A stretch of DNA of 64,000 nt from Virgibacillus_F necropolis_A. Its GTDB lineage: Bacteria > Bacillota > Bacilli > Bacillales > Amphibacillaceae. This document shows positions 18,264 through 27,342 of this stretch, piece after piece. Location of the stretch: NCBI RefSeq assembly GCF_044793635.1, contig NZ_CP084992.1:1612001-1676000 (forward strand). The letters are read 5' to 3'. The notes under the pieces are model-generated. The model was given only the letters and a program-made list of their open reading frames with translations. It was not told the origin of the DNA and made no database searches. The translations under genes and the position numbers were made by a program. Position 1 is the first letter of the stretch; every line of letters starts with the position of its first letter.

Positions 18264-19631
18264 TTATTCTTTCATACTTTCTTGGACCTGTGAATATACC
18301 TCATACATTTTATCTGCCCATTCATCAATGGTCATTTCACCATTCATAACGCTGGCCGCCTGATTAAATAAAATATCTTGTGGCATTATATTTGTACCTT
18401 TTGGTAAGGGCTTCCAATCACTAGTAACTGGGGTCATTCCCTCTTCAACAGCCTTGTAAGTGTTATAGGAAGATGGAGTAATATAATCTTTGACAAGGTC
18501 AACTGCTCCTTTTACCGCCATAACACCCTTTGCTTTCTTTCCATTTAAGATAACACCCTTATCCGTATACATGTATTTCAAAAACTTCTTGGCCAGTTTC
18601 TTATTATCTGCCTCTTTAGGTATATAAATCTGCTCAATAGCAACTTGAGCACTTATAGGATCTCCTTTTTCAAAGGCTGGAATTCCTAAGAATCCAAATT
18701 CAAAGCCTTCTTCTCTTGGTGCATCCTTCATTTCCGTTTCAAACCAACTTCCATTAGTTATAAACATTGCTTTACCCTGCATGAATGCTGTTTGTGCCTG
18801 AGTATGGTTAAGTGCAACTGTTCCGTTCATCAACATATTTTCTTCTTCTGCAATTGTCTTGAAAATTCCTAATACCTCTTTAGCAACATCAGATTTCCAA
18901 AACTCTGGTTCATACCCAAAAAATTGATCTAAGGCTTCTTGCCCTCCTAAGTCATTTATGGCTGGAATAAATATTTCAGCCAGATAGCCTGGAACAGTTC
19001 CTTGATAAGTAAAGAGTGCCCTGTCATGTTCTTTCGCTACATTGTTCAAGGCAAAGAATTCTTTCCACGTAGCTGGCGGTTGAATATTATTTTCCTCGAA
19101 TAACGTTTTGTTATACCAGAGTCCATTAACATTATAATTGTACGGAGCAATATAAATTTTACCATCATCATATGGTGACGCGAATGATGTTTCAAGCATT
19201 CCAGGTAATATTTTATCCTTTAGTGGTATGTCTTCATTCAAAGCTTTACTTTCAAACACATCTGTCAAATCAGTTAGCCCATGTTCCTTAATTAGACCTT
19301 GCGTCACTCCTGATGGATCCGTTTGATTTAGATAAACTAAATCTGGCGGATTTCCATTAATGATTTTAGGACGTATCATCTCACCAATTTTGGGGTTGGC
19401 AGTTATATTTATTTTTGTTCCTGGGTAATCTTTCTCAAAATTTGCAGCGAGTGCATCCCAAAAGTCTCTTCCAAAGCCACCCTCAAAAACCGCAACGTCA
19501 AGCTCTTTATTTCCAGACTGTCCATCTTTAGTCTCCTTATCTGTTTTGTTCGAACAGCCCGATATAGCTATTATGCCAAGCATAAACACAAGTAGTAGCA
19601 TAACTTGAATCATTATACCCCTCTGTTTCAT
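18264..19631 (-). CDS. ABC transporter sugar-binding lipoprotein
   Basis: 455-residue extracellular solute-binding protein (family 1). The signal sequence ends in the lipobox ISGC with Cys26 as the lipidated residue, followed by a Ser/Lys-rich linker. The body shows typical features: FEKDYPGTKINI, NGLWYNKTLFEENNIQPPATWKEF, FMQGKAMFITNGSWFETEM and a C-terminal helical end. It is the first gene of the importer-lyase-galactosidase block. A cre site (19697) and a ROK-like operator (19644) lie in its promoter region, suggesting catabolite repression and specific repression. Confidence 0.93.
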   Translation of the reverse strand: MKQRGIMIQVMLLLVFMLGIIAISGCSNKTDKETKDGQSGNKELDVAVFEGGFGRDFWDALAANFEKDYPGTKINITANPKIGEMIRPKIINGNPPDLVYLNQTDPSGVTQGLIKEHGLTDLTDVFESKALNEDIPLKDKILPGMLETSFASPYDDGKIYIAPYNYNVNGLWYNKTLFEENNIQPPATWKEFFALNNVAKEHDRALFTYQGTVPGYLAEIFIPAINDLGGQEALDQFFGYEPEFWKSDVAKEVLGIFKTIAEEENMLMNGTVALNHTQAQTAFMQGKAMFITNGSWFETEMKDAPREEGFEFGFLGIPAFEKGDPISAQVAIEQIYIPKEADNKKLAKKFLKYMYTDKGVILNGKKAKGVMAVKGAVDLVKDYITPSSYNTYKAVEEGMTPVTSDWKPLPKGTNIMPQDILFNQAASVMNGEMTIDEWADKMYEVYSQVQESMKE

Positions 19632-19643
19632 TTGTTCTCCCCC

Positions 19644-19664
19644 TTAATTAATTAAGTTAACTTA
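19644..19664. promoter_or_regulatory. Putative ROK-repressor operator before the ABC importer
   Basis: Contains TTAATTAAGTTAA at 19648-19660, identical to one arm of the inverted repeat in front of the ROK regulator gene at 42062-42074. It lies 12 bases upstream of the binding-protein start and overlaps the ribosome-binding region, a good place to repress. Low complexity makes a chance match possible. Confidence 0.5.
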
Positions 19665-19696
19665 TTATCAAATACTACATTTACTACATATTTTTT

Positions 19697-19710
19697 TGAA
19701 AGCGATAACA
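19697..19710. promoter_or_regulatory. cre site (CcpA catabolite repression)
   Basis: TGAAAGCGATAACA fits the Bacillus cre consensus TGWNANCGNTNWCA at every defined position. It lies about 65 bp upstream of the ABC-importer operon, so repression by CcpA in glucose is expected. The remaining gap to the AraC gene (19711-20012) shows no other convincing signal, apart from the segment matching the relic at 10255. Confidence 0.75.
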
Positions 19711-20011
19711 AAATTTGCAAAAAATAAAAGATTTAATTTCCAACGAGAAATGTACAGGTATAATTTACATCCCAATTGTAAATTATACTCTCTCTTGTTC
19801 ACTAATAATTGAAAGAATTAAATGTTCATCCGCGCCACTCAGTTATATCATTATTATTATTCTAATCATGTTTAACTGGCGTAGACACCCTCCTTTCAGA
19901 ATACTCTGCATAGATTTATACTAGTATATTTTTATAAAAGTTTCTTATAATACTAGGAAATGAATTCTTAATTTCGGAGGTGATTTATTTCTTAATAGAT
20001 CTCTCTAACTT

Positions 20012-20842
20012 TCAATCTTCATTTATGTCTGGAATTTGATTAGCAATCCGAAACTTATTGGGAGAAAAGTCAGTAAAAATTTTAAAAGATCTATAGAATG
20101 TCGATAATGATTCAAATCCAACTTCGAAACAAATTGAAACTATATCTTTATTTGTTTCTATTAGCATTTTTTTAGCTACTTCCATTCTTACCTCGGTTAA
20201 GTATTGGATAGGTGTAATATTATATTGTTCTTTAAAAAGGCTATTGATATGACGAACACTTATACCAACTTTAGTAGAAATATCATTTGAATTTATTACT
20301 TCAAAGTAATGTGTATCAATATATTTACGGAGCCGTTCAGCACGTAAAATATTAGCATCCAATATCTTTTGGTTTTTATGAGACCGAGCAAGTATAAGTA
20401 ATAATTCTGATAACAATATTTTCATTGCCAATAAATTAAGCGGCTTTCCTATCGATTGCTCGTATAACATTCTTCTCAATAATTGTCTTAATTCACCCGC
20501 TTCAAAAAGATTTACGTCTATTAACTTAGTTTTATTAAGATTATTAAATAGTAATGCTTCTTGAATTTCTGAATCTAGTTTATCGATTTCAAATTCAAGT
20601 ACTAAAACAGTTAATTTAGAATTAGCCTCAATCGAATGATTTGAATATGGTGTAATGAACGCTACACTATCCTGTGAAAATTCATAGCTCCACTCATTAA
20701 AAGTTATTTCACCATTATTTTCTAGAGCGTAAAGAATTTGATAAACTGGGTGATGATGGCTTTTTACGTAATCATTTTCAAAGTGCTTATTTTCTTTTAA
20801 GTGAATGCCATGCAAAGTTAAGTCGCTAGTTTTTTCATTCAA
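20012..20842 (-). CDS. AraC family transcriptional regulator
   Basis: 276 residues. The N-terminal cupin-type sensing domain (HHHPVYQILYALENNGEITF, SVAFITPYSNHSIEA) is followed by two helix-turn-helix motifs in the C-terminal 100 residues (STKVGISVRHINSLFKEQYNITPIQYL and ICFEVGFESLSTFYRSFKIFTDFSPNKFR). It is encoded immediately upstream of the ABC importer operon in the same direction, so it is a likely activator of that operon. The end of this gene and its downstream flank are duplicated as a decayed copy at 10255-10500. Confidence 0.9.
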   Translation of the reverse strand: MNEKTSDLTLHGIHLKENKHFENDYVKSHHHPVYQILYALENNGEITFNEWSYEFSQDSVAFITPYSNHSIEANSKLTVLVLEFEIDKLDSEIQEALLFNNLNKTKLIDVNLFEAGELRQLLRRMLYEQSIGKPLNLLAMKILLSELLLILARSHKNQKILDANILRAERLRKYIDTHYFEVINSNDISTKVGISVRHINSLFKEQYNITPIQYLTEVRMEVAKKMLIETNKDIVSICFEVGFESLSTFYRSFKIFTDFSPNKFRIANQIPDINED

Positions 20843-20877
20843 AATCTGCCACCCTCTTTCTTAACTTTTAACTATCT

Positions 20878-22006
20878 TTAATCTATGTTTACTAAATTAG
20901 GTCCCATCAATTTAATAACCTGTTTTATTTGTTGATATAACATTACGTCCGCTTGCTCTATACATTTATCTAAGGGTAGCGGTTGGTTTATTATCGAAAA
21001 GCATCCTGCAAAACGTTCTCCCAACGCATCTACATCACCAATAACACTTCCTGAAATCAATACAGTAGGTACATTATATTTCCCTGCAAGTTCTGCAATA
21101 TAACCAGGTGCTTTACCATATAACGTCTGTTCATCACTTTGTCCTTCTCCAGTGATTACTAAATCAGCATCCTGTATTTCATCCTCTATTTTCATTGCAT
21201 GTGCTAAGAGTTCTGCCCCAGAGACCAAAGTTCCACCAATGGAAAGTAGTGCAAATCCGATACCCCCTGCTGCACCTGCCCCAGGATCATTTTTTATTGA
21301 TTTACCAATTACAGATTCAATTGTATCAGCGTAAACATTTAGTGCTTTGTCATATTCATGTATTTGATTTTTTGTTGCACCTTTTTGTGAACCATAAATA
21401 TTAGTAGCCCCCTTGATACCACAGTGCGGATTATCTACATCACAAGCAACCTTAATAGTAGATTCCATCAACCTCGAATCAATGTCAGAAAAACTAACTT
21501 TTCTTACGTTATGTATATCTTTGCCGAAAGGACCTACAACATTTTCATGTTTATCCCATGCCTTCATTCCCAAAGCAAGAAGCATCCCCAAACCACCATC
21601 ATTCGTTGCACTTCCACCTAGACCTATTATAAAAGAAGTACACCCCTTATTAAGAGCGTCAATCATTACTTCTCCTATCCCAAACGAAGTGGTGATGTCA
21701 GGGTTTCGTTGATTGGTAGGGACTTGAACTAAGCCTACAATACTTGCGCACTCGATAATGGCTGTTTTAGAATCAACGATTGCATAAGTTGAGTTTATTT
21801 TCTCCCCTAGTACAAACTATCGGAACCCTTTTCCCCTTACCTGATATAAGCAATGAATCAAGTGTCCCCTCTCCACCATCAGCCATAGGTTTCATCACTA
21901 CCCTATGGTTTTTGTTAACATCCAAAATAGCTTTTCGCATTATTTCAGATGCTTGTAAGGATGATAAACTACCTTTATAGGAATCTGGTGCAATTACTAT
22001 ATTCAT
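20878..22006 (-). pseudogene. Glycerate kinase, frameshifted
   Basis: The N-terminal part (21773-22006) reads MNIVIAPDSYKGSLSSLQA and KPMADGGEGTLDSLL, typical of the GarK/GlxK glycerate kinase family. It then ends early after VPIVCTRG. The reading continues in another frame from about 21810: LGEKINSTYAIVDSKTAIIECASIVGLVQVP, then GLGGSATNDGGLGML, PGAGAAGGIGFALL and DLVITGEGQSDEQTLYGKAPG, complete to the family's end at 20878. The break falls where the family has T-G-P-L-G, and roughly 8 bases seem missing. Both halves otherwise look well conserved, so the loss is recent. Read end to end it would be about 376 residues. A downstream product could begin at the ATG at 21666, but without the N-terminal lobe activity is unlikely. 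Confidence 0.85.
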
Positions 22007-22151
22007 TAACGAACTCCCTCCTTATATACAATGCCAATAACAACATGAACAAATCCCCCGCTTATCGTTAAACAATCAACAACTATTGTTTCACCCATAG
22101 TATCCGTACCGATGTGCGGACATACTTCGACTAAACAAAAATGCCAGACCA

Positions 22152-23144
22152 CTAAGACCTGACACTCTTCCGTACAACTAATTTCGTCGATATAAAAACC
22201 TTTTTCGCTATCTGCCTACCTTCCAACCGCTCAATTAACGTATCTACTGCTGTTTCACCCATGAGTTCTGTATATACTTTAATCGTACTTAATGATGGAT
22301 AGACATACTTGGAAATAGACATATCATTAATACCGATCACACTTACACGGCTTGGAACAGCAATACCCGCTTCATGCAACGCACGTAAGCTGCCAATTGC
22401 CATGACATCGCTACTTGTAAAGAAAGCGGTTGGCAATTCATCGCCCAGATCGTCGATGGCTTTTGCCATTAAGTTATAGCCATCATCTACAGAAAAGGAC
22501 CCAACATAAACAAAGCGTTCATCATACAACCCTTTTTCCTGCATGTAATTTTTAAATGTCTTTTCTCGTAAATCATTTAAAGCATCTGGCTGTCCTTTGA
22601 GAAACTCCCGACCACCAATAAATCCGATTTCCTTATGGTCCGTCGAAATAAAATAATCAATAATCTTTTGTGTAGCTTTTTCAAAATCAATTACCACTGC
22701 ATCGTATTTATCTTCATTCGGGCTGTAGTCAACAAATACTACCGCTGGGTTAATAGCTGTTAATTCTTTTACCTGCTGATCACTAAATTTCCCGACAGCA
22801 ATTATCCCTTCAATTTCAGCAGCGTTGATATCATCAATATTATTGAAAAAGTAAATATCAGGATTCAAATCAAGCTGCTTACATCGTTGTTCAATTCCTA
22901 GTCGAATCGATAAATAATACAGATCACTTAATTCTTCCTTTTCTGTGTACCAATGAACAACAGCGATTTTTTGACCTGTATATCTTTTCCCTGGTCTCTT
23001 CCGATAGGAAAGCTCTTCAGCTGCTTCAAATACCTTTTTCTTTGTCTCATCAGCGACAGATAAGCTGGCATCATAATTAAGCACCCGTGATACAGTGGCA
23101 GGTGAAACTCCAGCTTTTTGTGCTATGTCTTTAATTGTTGCCAT
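22152..23144 (-). CDS. LacI/GalR family transcriptional regulator
   Basis: 330 residues. The N-terminal DNA-binding helix-turn-helix and hinge read MATIKDIAQKAGVSPATVSRVLN and EAAEELSYRK. The periplasmic-binding-like effector domain includes FVDYSPNEDKYDAVVIDF, EIGFIGG, DGYNLMAKAI, AFFTSSDVMAIGSLRALHEAGI and STIKVYTELMGETAVDTL. This architecture resembles GalR/EbgR-type repressors that sense galactosides. It sits between the broken glycerate kinase gene and the oxidoreductase that ends the lpl-like operon, and it probably regulates one of these neighbours. No clear operator was found. Confidence 0.92.
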   Translation of the reverse strand: MATIKDIAQKAGVSPATVSRVLNYDASLSVADETKKKVFEAAEELSYRKRPGKRYTGQKIAVVHWYTEKEELSDLYYLSIRLGIEQRCKQLDLNPDIYFFNNIDDINAAEIEGIIAVGKFSDQQVKELTAINPAVVFVDYSPNEDKYDAVVIDFEKATQKIIDYFISTDHKEIGFIGGREFLKGQPDALNDLREKTFKNYMQEKGLYDERFVYVGSFSVDDGYNLMAKAIDDLGDELPTAFFTSSDVMAIGSLRALHEAGIAVPSRVSVIGINDMSISKYVYPSLSTIKVYTELMGETAVDTLIERLEGRQIAKKVFISTKLVVRKSVRS

Positions 23145-23396
23145 TTACTAAGGCCCCCTTTCTATTACTGAATTATATAGTTAGTATAGCACTTTTTTAC
23201 TGTAAACCCTGATTTCTACACATCTTTTGCACAACGGAACCCAATATTACCTGCTGAACTATAATTAGTAAAAATTAGGTCTAGTCATTTTTATCTTATC
23301 TCCTTTTTCATTAGCTACTTCAAAAAGATAGGAAGAAAAATAACGATAAAGGTCGATATGAAAACCACCCTTTTTTTTAAAACTAGCAAATATCTA

Positions 23397-24659
23397 TCAC
23401 ACGGTTACAAAACTATCATAATAGTAGTCGAGATCTATTGAACTTCCTTTATTCAACCTCGATTCTTCAGCAGCAAAAGCCATTAAGTGACTTCTTAATG
23501 AGACAGCAGCGGATGAGCGGCTTTTATTTTCCCCGATTTGTTCTATATCTCGAAGGAATGAACGAATAATCCCATTATCACCACCTCCATGACCTCCTAC
23601 GGGTTGATCAAAACGAATGGTTGTTTCATGTTTTGTAAGAAAATCAAAAATAGAGATACTGTTATCTTCCATATTACCGCGAATTTCTCCTTTTGTTCCC
23701 ATTATTTGAACAATACGTGTTTGCTCTCTCGTAAACCCGCACATGCTGAAGGTTGCTGTAGCGCCGTCTTCGAACTCCATATTAACTACTTGGTGATCGA
23801 CCACATTATTATCCGATTGATAAACACATTTACCATAAGATGTTTCATTTAATGCTTTAATAATAGCTTCATTTGAATCATCTTCCGTAAACTTTCTCGC
23901 CCACCCTCTTCCTTCTCCGAGATAGTAACGTCCTGCATGGAAGGCACATTCCGATTCCACTGGGCAACCATCTAGACAACGCTTTGGTGCATCCTCAGGA
24001 GCATTTTCTTCGCGAAAGTGCATAAGTGAACCATATGAACTGATTCGTTTACATGTTTTATCCATAACATAAGAAATAATATCCATATCATGGCATGACT
24101 TTTGCAAAATCATCGGACTCGATTTTTCCTTGTTATTCCAATTACCACGAACAAAGCTATGTGACATATGCATAACTTCTACATTTTCATTTAATTGCAG
24201 GGATACTACATCACCAATTTTACCTTCTGAAATCACCTTTTTAATAGTAGACCAGAACTCTGTGTAACGTAATACATGACAAATAGTTAATTGGCGTTTG
24301 TACTTTTTTGCTACACGTTCCATTTCTATACATTCTTTCGGATCAGGTGACATTGGCTTCTCCAATAGTACATGATACCCTAATTCTAAAGCCTTTATTG
24401 TTGGTTCATAATGAAATCTATCAAGTGTGCAAACAATTGCTATATCAGCTACTTTCCCGCTCCCCAACATGTCTTGCCAGGATGTAAAGCAATCTTTTGC
24501 CTGAATATTATGAGCATCCTTAAATTTATTTCTTCTTTCATCATTTGGTTCGGCTACTGCTACTATTTTTAATTCATTCGGATATTCTAAAGCATAAGGT
24601 GCGTAGGCTCTAGCTCCTCTATCACCTGCACCTATAACGATGGCTGTTTTTGGTTCCAT
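23397..24659 (-). CDS. Gfo/Idh/MocA family oxidoreductase with cysteine-rich insert
   Basis: 420 residues. The N-terminal Rossmann fold reads AIVIGAGDRGARAYAPYA, followed by HVLLEKPMSPDPKECIEME (EKP motif) and QKSCHDMDIISYVM, where the His and Asp are likely catalytic. An insert with CLDGCPVESECAFHAGRYY has four cysteines, a pattern that could hold a metal or simply be structural. The C-terminal domain continues FEDGATATFSMCGFTREQTR and GGHGGGDNGIIRSFL. It follows the YesL-like gene by 53 bases and is the last gene of the LplABC-like block. The substrate is unknown, probably a sugar or glycoside. Confidence 0.88.
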   Translation of the reverse strand: MEPKTAIVIGAGDRGARAYAPYALEYPNELKIVAVAEPNDERRNKFKDAHNIQAKDCFTSWQDMLGSGKVADIAIVCTLDRFHYEPTIKALELGYHVLLEKPMSPDPKECIEMERVAKKYKRQLTICHVLRYTEFWSTIKKVISEGKIGDVVSLQLNENVEVMHMSHSFVRGNWNNKEKSSPMILQKSCHDMDIISYVMDKTCKRISSYGSLMHFREENAPEDAPKRCLDGCPVESECAFHAGRYYLGEGRGWARKFTEDDSNEAIIKALNETSYGKCVYQSDNNVVDHQVVNMEFEDGATATFSMCGFTREQTRIVQIMGTKGEIRGNMEDNSISIFDFLTKHETTIRFDQPVGGHGGGDNGIIRSFLRDIEQIGENKSRSSAAVSLRSHLMAFAAEESRLNKGSSIDLDYYYDSFVTV

Positions 24660-24712
24660 ATTAATTTCCCCCTTCTATAATTCGTTAGGCATTCTATTGA
24701 TTCCGTGCTTAT

Positions 24713-25330
24713 TTAAATAGTTGCTTTTTCATACTTCGCAAATGTTTGAGAGGCCCCCCACATCAAAGCATAGGCTGTAACACTCCCACCAAAAAAGAAA
24801 AGTAATGCTGGAATCGTGATAAAAGTAATATAATTTATAAGAACAACTCCCACAATCAAAAATACAGTTAAAATGGGGTGGATTATTCCAATTATAAAAG
24901 GCCATTTTATATACTGTACTGTTCGCAGGTTAAAATGGACTAATATTGGAAAGAAATACATTAAAACAATTAAATATAAAATGATAACAGCAATAACTCC
25001 AAAACTAGCAATAAAATAAACAAGGCTATCTTGGGCACGTAATATTTGTAGTTCAATAGACAGGATGTACCCCAGAATAAATAATAAGCCTCCTAATAAA
25101 TTGGCTTTAAAAAATTCATTTCGATACGTCTTCCAAAAGAGTTTAAATATCGCTATATCCTTTTCACCCATTATCCATTTTCTTACAACTGCAAACATAG
25201 CTGTTGTTGCTGGCGTAAATCCAAAAACTATCAACCCTAAAAGCGTAAAACTGACCCACAATAAATTAACATAGGCAAATTTCATTACCCATACACATAA
25301 ATTATAGTATCCGTTCACAAATCCTTTCAT
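24713..25330 (-). CDS. YesL family (DUF624) membrane protein
   Basis: 205-residue integral membrane protein with about five hydrophobic segments, for example FTLLGLIVFGFTPATTAMFAV and a C-terminal LFFFGGSVTAYALMWG. YesL-like proteins are commonly encoded beside LplB/LplC-type sugar permeases in bacilli and their job is unknown. Here it lies between the LplC permease and the oxidoreductase, in the same operon. It may help assemble or regulate the transporter, but that is a guess. Confidence 0.8.
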   Translation of the reverse strand: MKGFVNGYYNLCVWVMKFAYVNLLWVSFTLLGLIVFGFTPATTAMFAVVRKWIMGEKDIAIFKLFWKTYRNEFFKANLLGGLLFILGYILSIELQILRAQDSLVYFIASFGVIAVIILYLIVLMYFFPILVHFNLRTVQYIKWPFIIGIIHPILTVFLIVGVVLINYITFITIPALLFFFGGSVTAYALMWGASQTFAKYEKATI

Positions 25331-25389
25331 GCTAAAATCCTCCTATGATTGATAGTTTTGTTCCACGTATATACGTAATAATGAGTGGA

Positions 25390-26286
25390 TTATTCTTTTA
25401 CTGATCCAATTAAAACACCTTTAACAAAAAATCTTTGTAAGAATGGATATAAGATAAGTAATGGTAATGCCGATACTATGATTACTGCATACTTAACCAA
25501 TGAAGCTGTCTTCACTTGTTGTATAAAGGATTCAGCATTTCCCGCTCCCTCACCAATACCATCTGCACCTACTTCATTGAGTATAAGAATTTGTCTCAAA
25601 ATTAGTTGTAATGGGTACATTTTGTCATCTGATAAATAAATGAGTGCATTAAAGTACTGGTTCCATAAACCAACTGCATGGAATAATGCCATAACCGCAA
25701 TAATTGGCAAAGACAGTGGCAAAACTATCTTTCTAAAGATTAAAAAGTCAGATGCTCCATCTATTTTTGATGCTTCTACTAGTTGGTCCGGTATACTTTG
25801 TTGAAAAAAGGCGCGTGCCACAAGTATGGACCATGCACCAACTACATTTGGAATAACAATGGCCCATATTGTATCCAACATACCAAGTGATTGGATAACT
25901 AAATATGTCGGAATCAATCCACCGTTAAAAAGCATTGTGAACAGAATAAACCAGAGTATTATTTTTTTCCCCATCGTTTCTTTTCTAGATAATGCGTATG
26001 CACATGGTAACAAAACAAATAAATGGATCAACGTACCTACAACCGTGTATATAATCGTGTTTCGATATCCTAACCATATTGCTTCGTTTTCAAAAACTCG
26101 CTTAAACCCATCAAATGTAATGTCTACAGGCCATAACCACATTCTCCCCGAGCTTACTGCTGCTGGATCACTTATAGAGGCACTAATAACAAAAACCAAT
26201 GGATAAATAATGATCAATGTAATTAGTAATACGAATATTCTGTTCAGGACATCAAATGCTTTATCCGATAAACTAAACCTTTTCAT
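25390..26286 (-). CDS. Carbohydrate ABC transporter permease, LplC/YtcP type
   Basis: 298-residue protein with six membrane segments. The EAA loop reads QLVEASKIDGASDFLIFRKIVLPLSLPIIAV and the ending FLQRFFVKGVLIGSVKE is typical of LplC-like permeases. It begins 13 bases after the LplB gene stop. With the LplB permease and the two lipoproteins it makes an importer for complex oligosaccharides; the ATPase is encoded elsewhere. Confidence 0.93.
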   Translation of the reverse strand: MKRFSLSDKAFDVLNRIFVLLITLIIIYPLVFVISASISDPAAVSSGRMWLWPVDITFDGFKRVFENEAIWLGYRNTIIYTVVGTLIHLFVLLPCAYALSRKETMGKKIILWFILFTMLFNGGLIPTYLVIQSLGMLDTIWAIVIPNVVGAWSILVARAFFQQSIPDQLVEASKIDGASDFLIFRKIVLPLSLPIIAVMALFHAVGLWNQYFNALIYLSDDKMYPLQLILRQILILNEVGADGIGEGAGNAESFIQQVKTASLVKYAVIIVSALPLLILYPFLQRFFVKGVLIGSVKE

Positions 26287-26298
26287 AGCTGTCCCCCC

Positions 26299-27252
26299 TT
26301 ACCATAAGCTATTTTCACTTGTCTTTCTTGCAATTTGATTGACTGTTATAAGTAATATAATGTTTATTAGTGAGTCAAAAAGCCCGATGGCTGCCGCAAA
26401 ACTATATTGCCCCTCTAATAAACCTGTTTGGTAAACGAATGTTTGGATAATATCCGATGTCTCAGCATTTAAGGAGTTTTGCATTAACAATACCTTCTCA
26501 AAACCAATAGACATGAAATTTCCAATATTTAATATGAATAATACAACGACTGTAGGTAATATAGATGGAATGTTTATATGAATGATTCGTTGTATTCTTG
26601 TAGCTCCATCTACCCTTGCTGCTTCATGTAACTCTGGATTGACTCCAGCCAAGGCAGCCAAATAAATAATTGTTCCCCACCCTAAAGTTTGCCATTGTCC
26701 GGACCATATAAATATGTGCCGAAACCATTCTGGACTTGTTAAAAAAGGTACTGCTTCTCCTCCAAGTGATACGATAATGTGATTTACTAATCCAGTTACA
26801 GGATCCAAAAAGGCAACAAGCATACCAACAACTACTACTACAGATACAAAGTGAGGAGCATATGTAAGCGTCTGTGACCACTTTTTAAAAGGACCGTTCC
26901 TTAGTTCGTTTAAAGAGAGAGCAAAAATAATTGGTAAAGGAAATAATATCAGCCCATATACGTTGAGGATGATTGTGTTTTTTAAAAGTCTCCAAAAATA
27001 GTAAGAATCAAAAAAACGGGTAAAATGATCAAATCCTACCCAGGGGCTGCCCATTATTCCTAAATTAGCATAAAAATCCTTAAAGGCTATTTGCACGCCA
27101 TACATGGGGATATAATGGAATATAAGAAAATACAAGAGTGCAGGTAACAGTAAAATATACAATTGCCAGTTTTTTAATAAGCTTTTTTTTGTACGTTGAA
27201 ACTTGTTATCAACGGTGATCGATGCATCCATTCCACTCTTTTTCAGCCTCAT
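26299..27252 (-). CDS. Carbohydrate ABC transporter permease, LplB type
   Basis: About 317 residues. I start at the ATG at 27252 because AGGAGG lies seven bases upstream; an in-frame ATG at 27312 would add 20 residues without need. Features are LLPALLYFLIFHYIPMYGVQIAFKDF, the EAA loop ELHEAARVDGATRIQRIIHINIPSILP, and a C-terminus NQIARKTSENSLW like LplB/YteP. It pairs with LplC downstream. Confidence 0.92.
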   Translation of the reverse strand: MRLKKSGMDASITVDNKFQRTKKSLLKNWQLYILLLPALLYFLIFHYIPMYGVQIAFKDFYANLGIMGSPWVGFDHFTRFFDSYYFWRLLKNTIILNVYGLILFPLPIIFALSLNELRNGPFKKWSQTLTYAPHFVSVVVVVGMLVAFLDPVTGLVNHIIVSLGGEAVPFLTSPEWFRHIFIWSGQWQTLGWGTIIYLAALAGVNPELHEAARVDGATRIQRIIHINIPSILPTVVVLFILNIGNFMSIGFEKVLLMQNSLNAETSDIIQTFVYQTGLLEGQYSFAAAIGLFDSLINIILLITVNQIARKTSENSLW

Positions 27253-27342
27253 GCAATGACCTCCTAATCCTATTTTTGTTAATGAAAGGAGGAAATTAAC
27301 TCCTCCCTTCATTTTATAGATATCCTATCACTCTAAAATCGT

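Noticed and set aside
22060..22150. Possible terminator or operator after the LacI gene
   Set aside because: Only imperfect, short complementary stretches; no stable stem with a T-run could be drawn.
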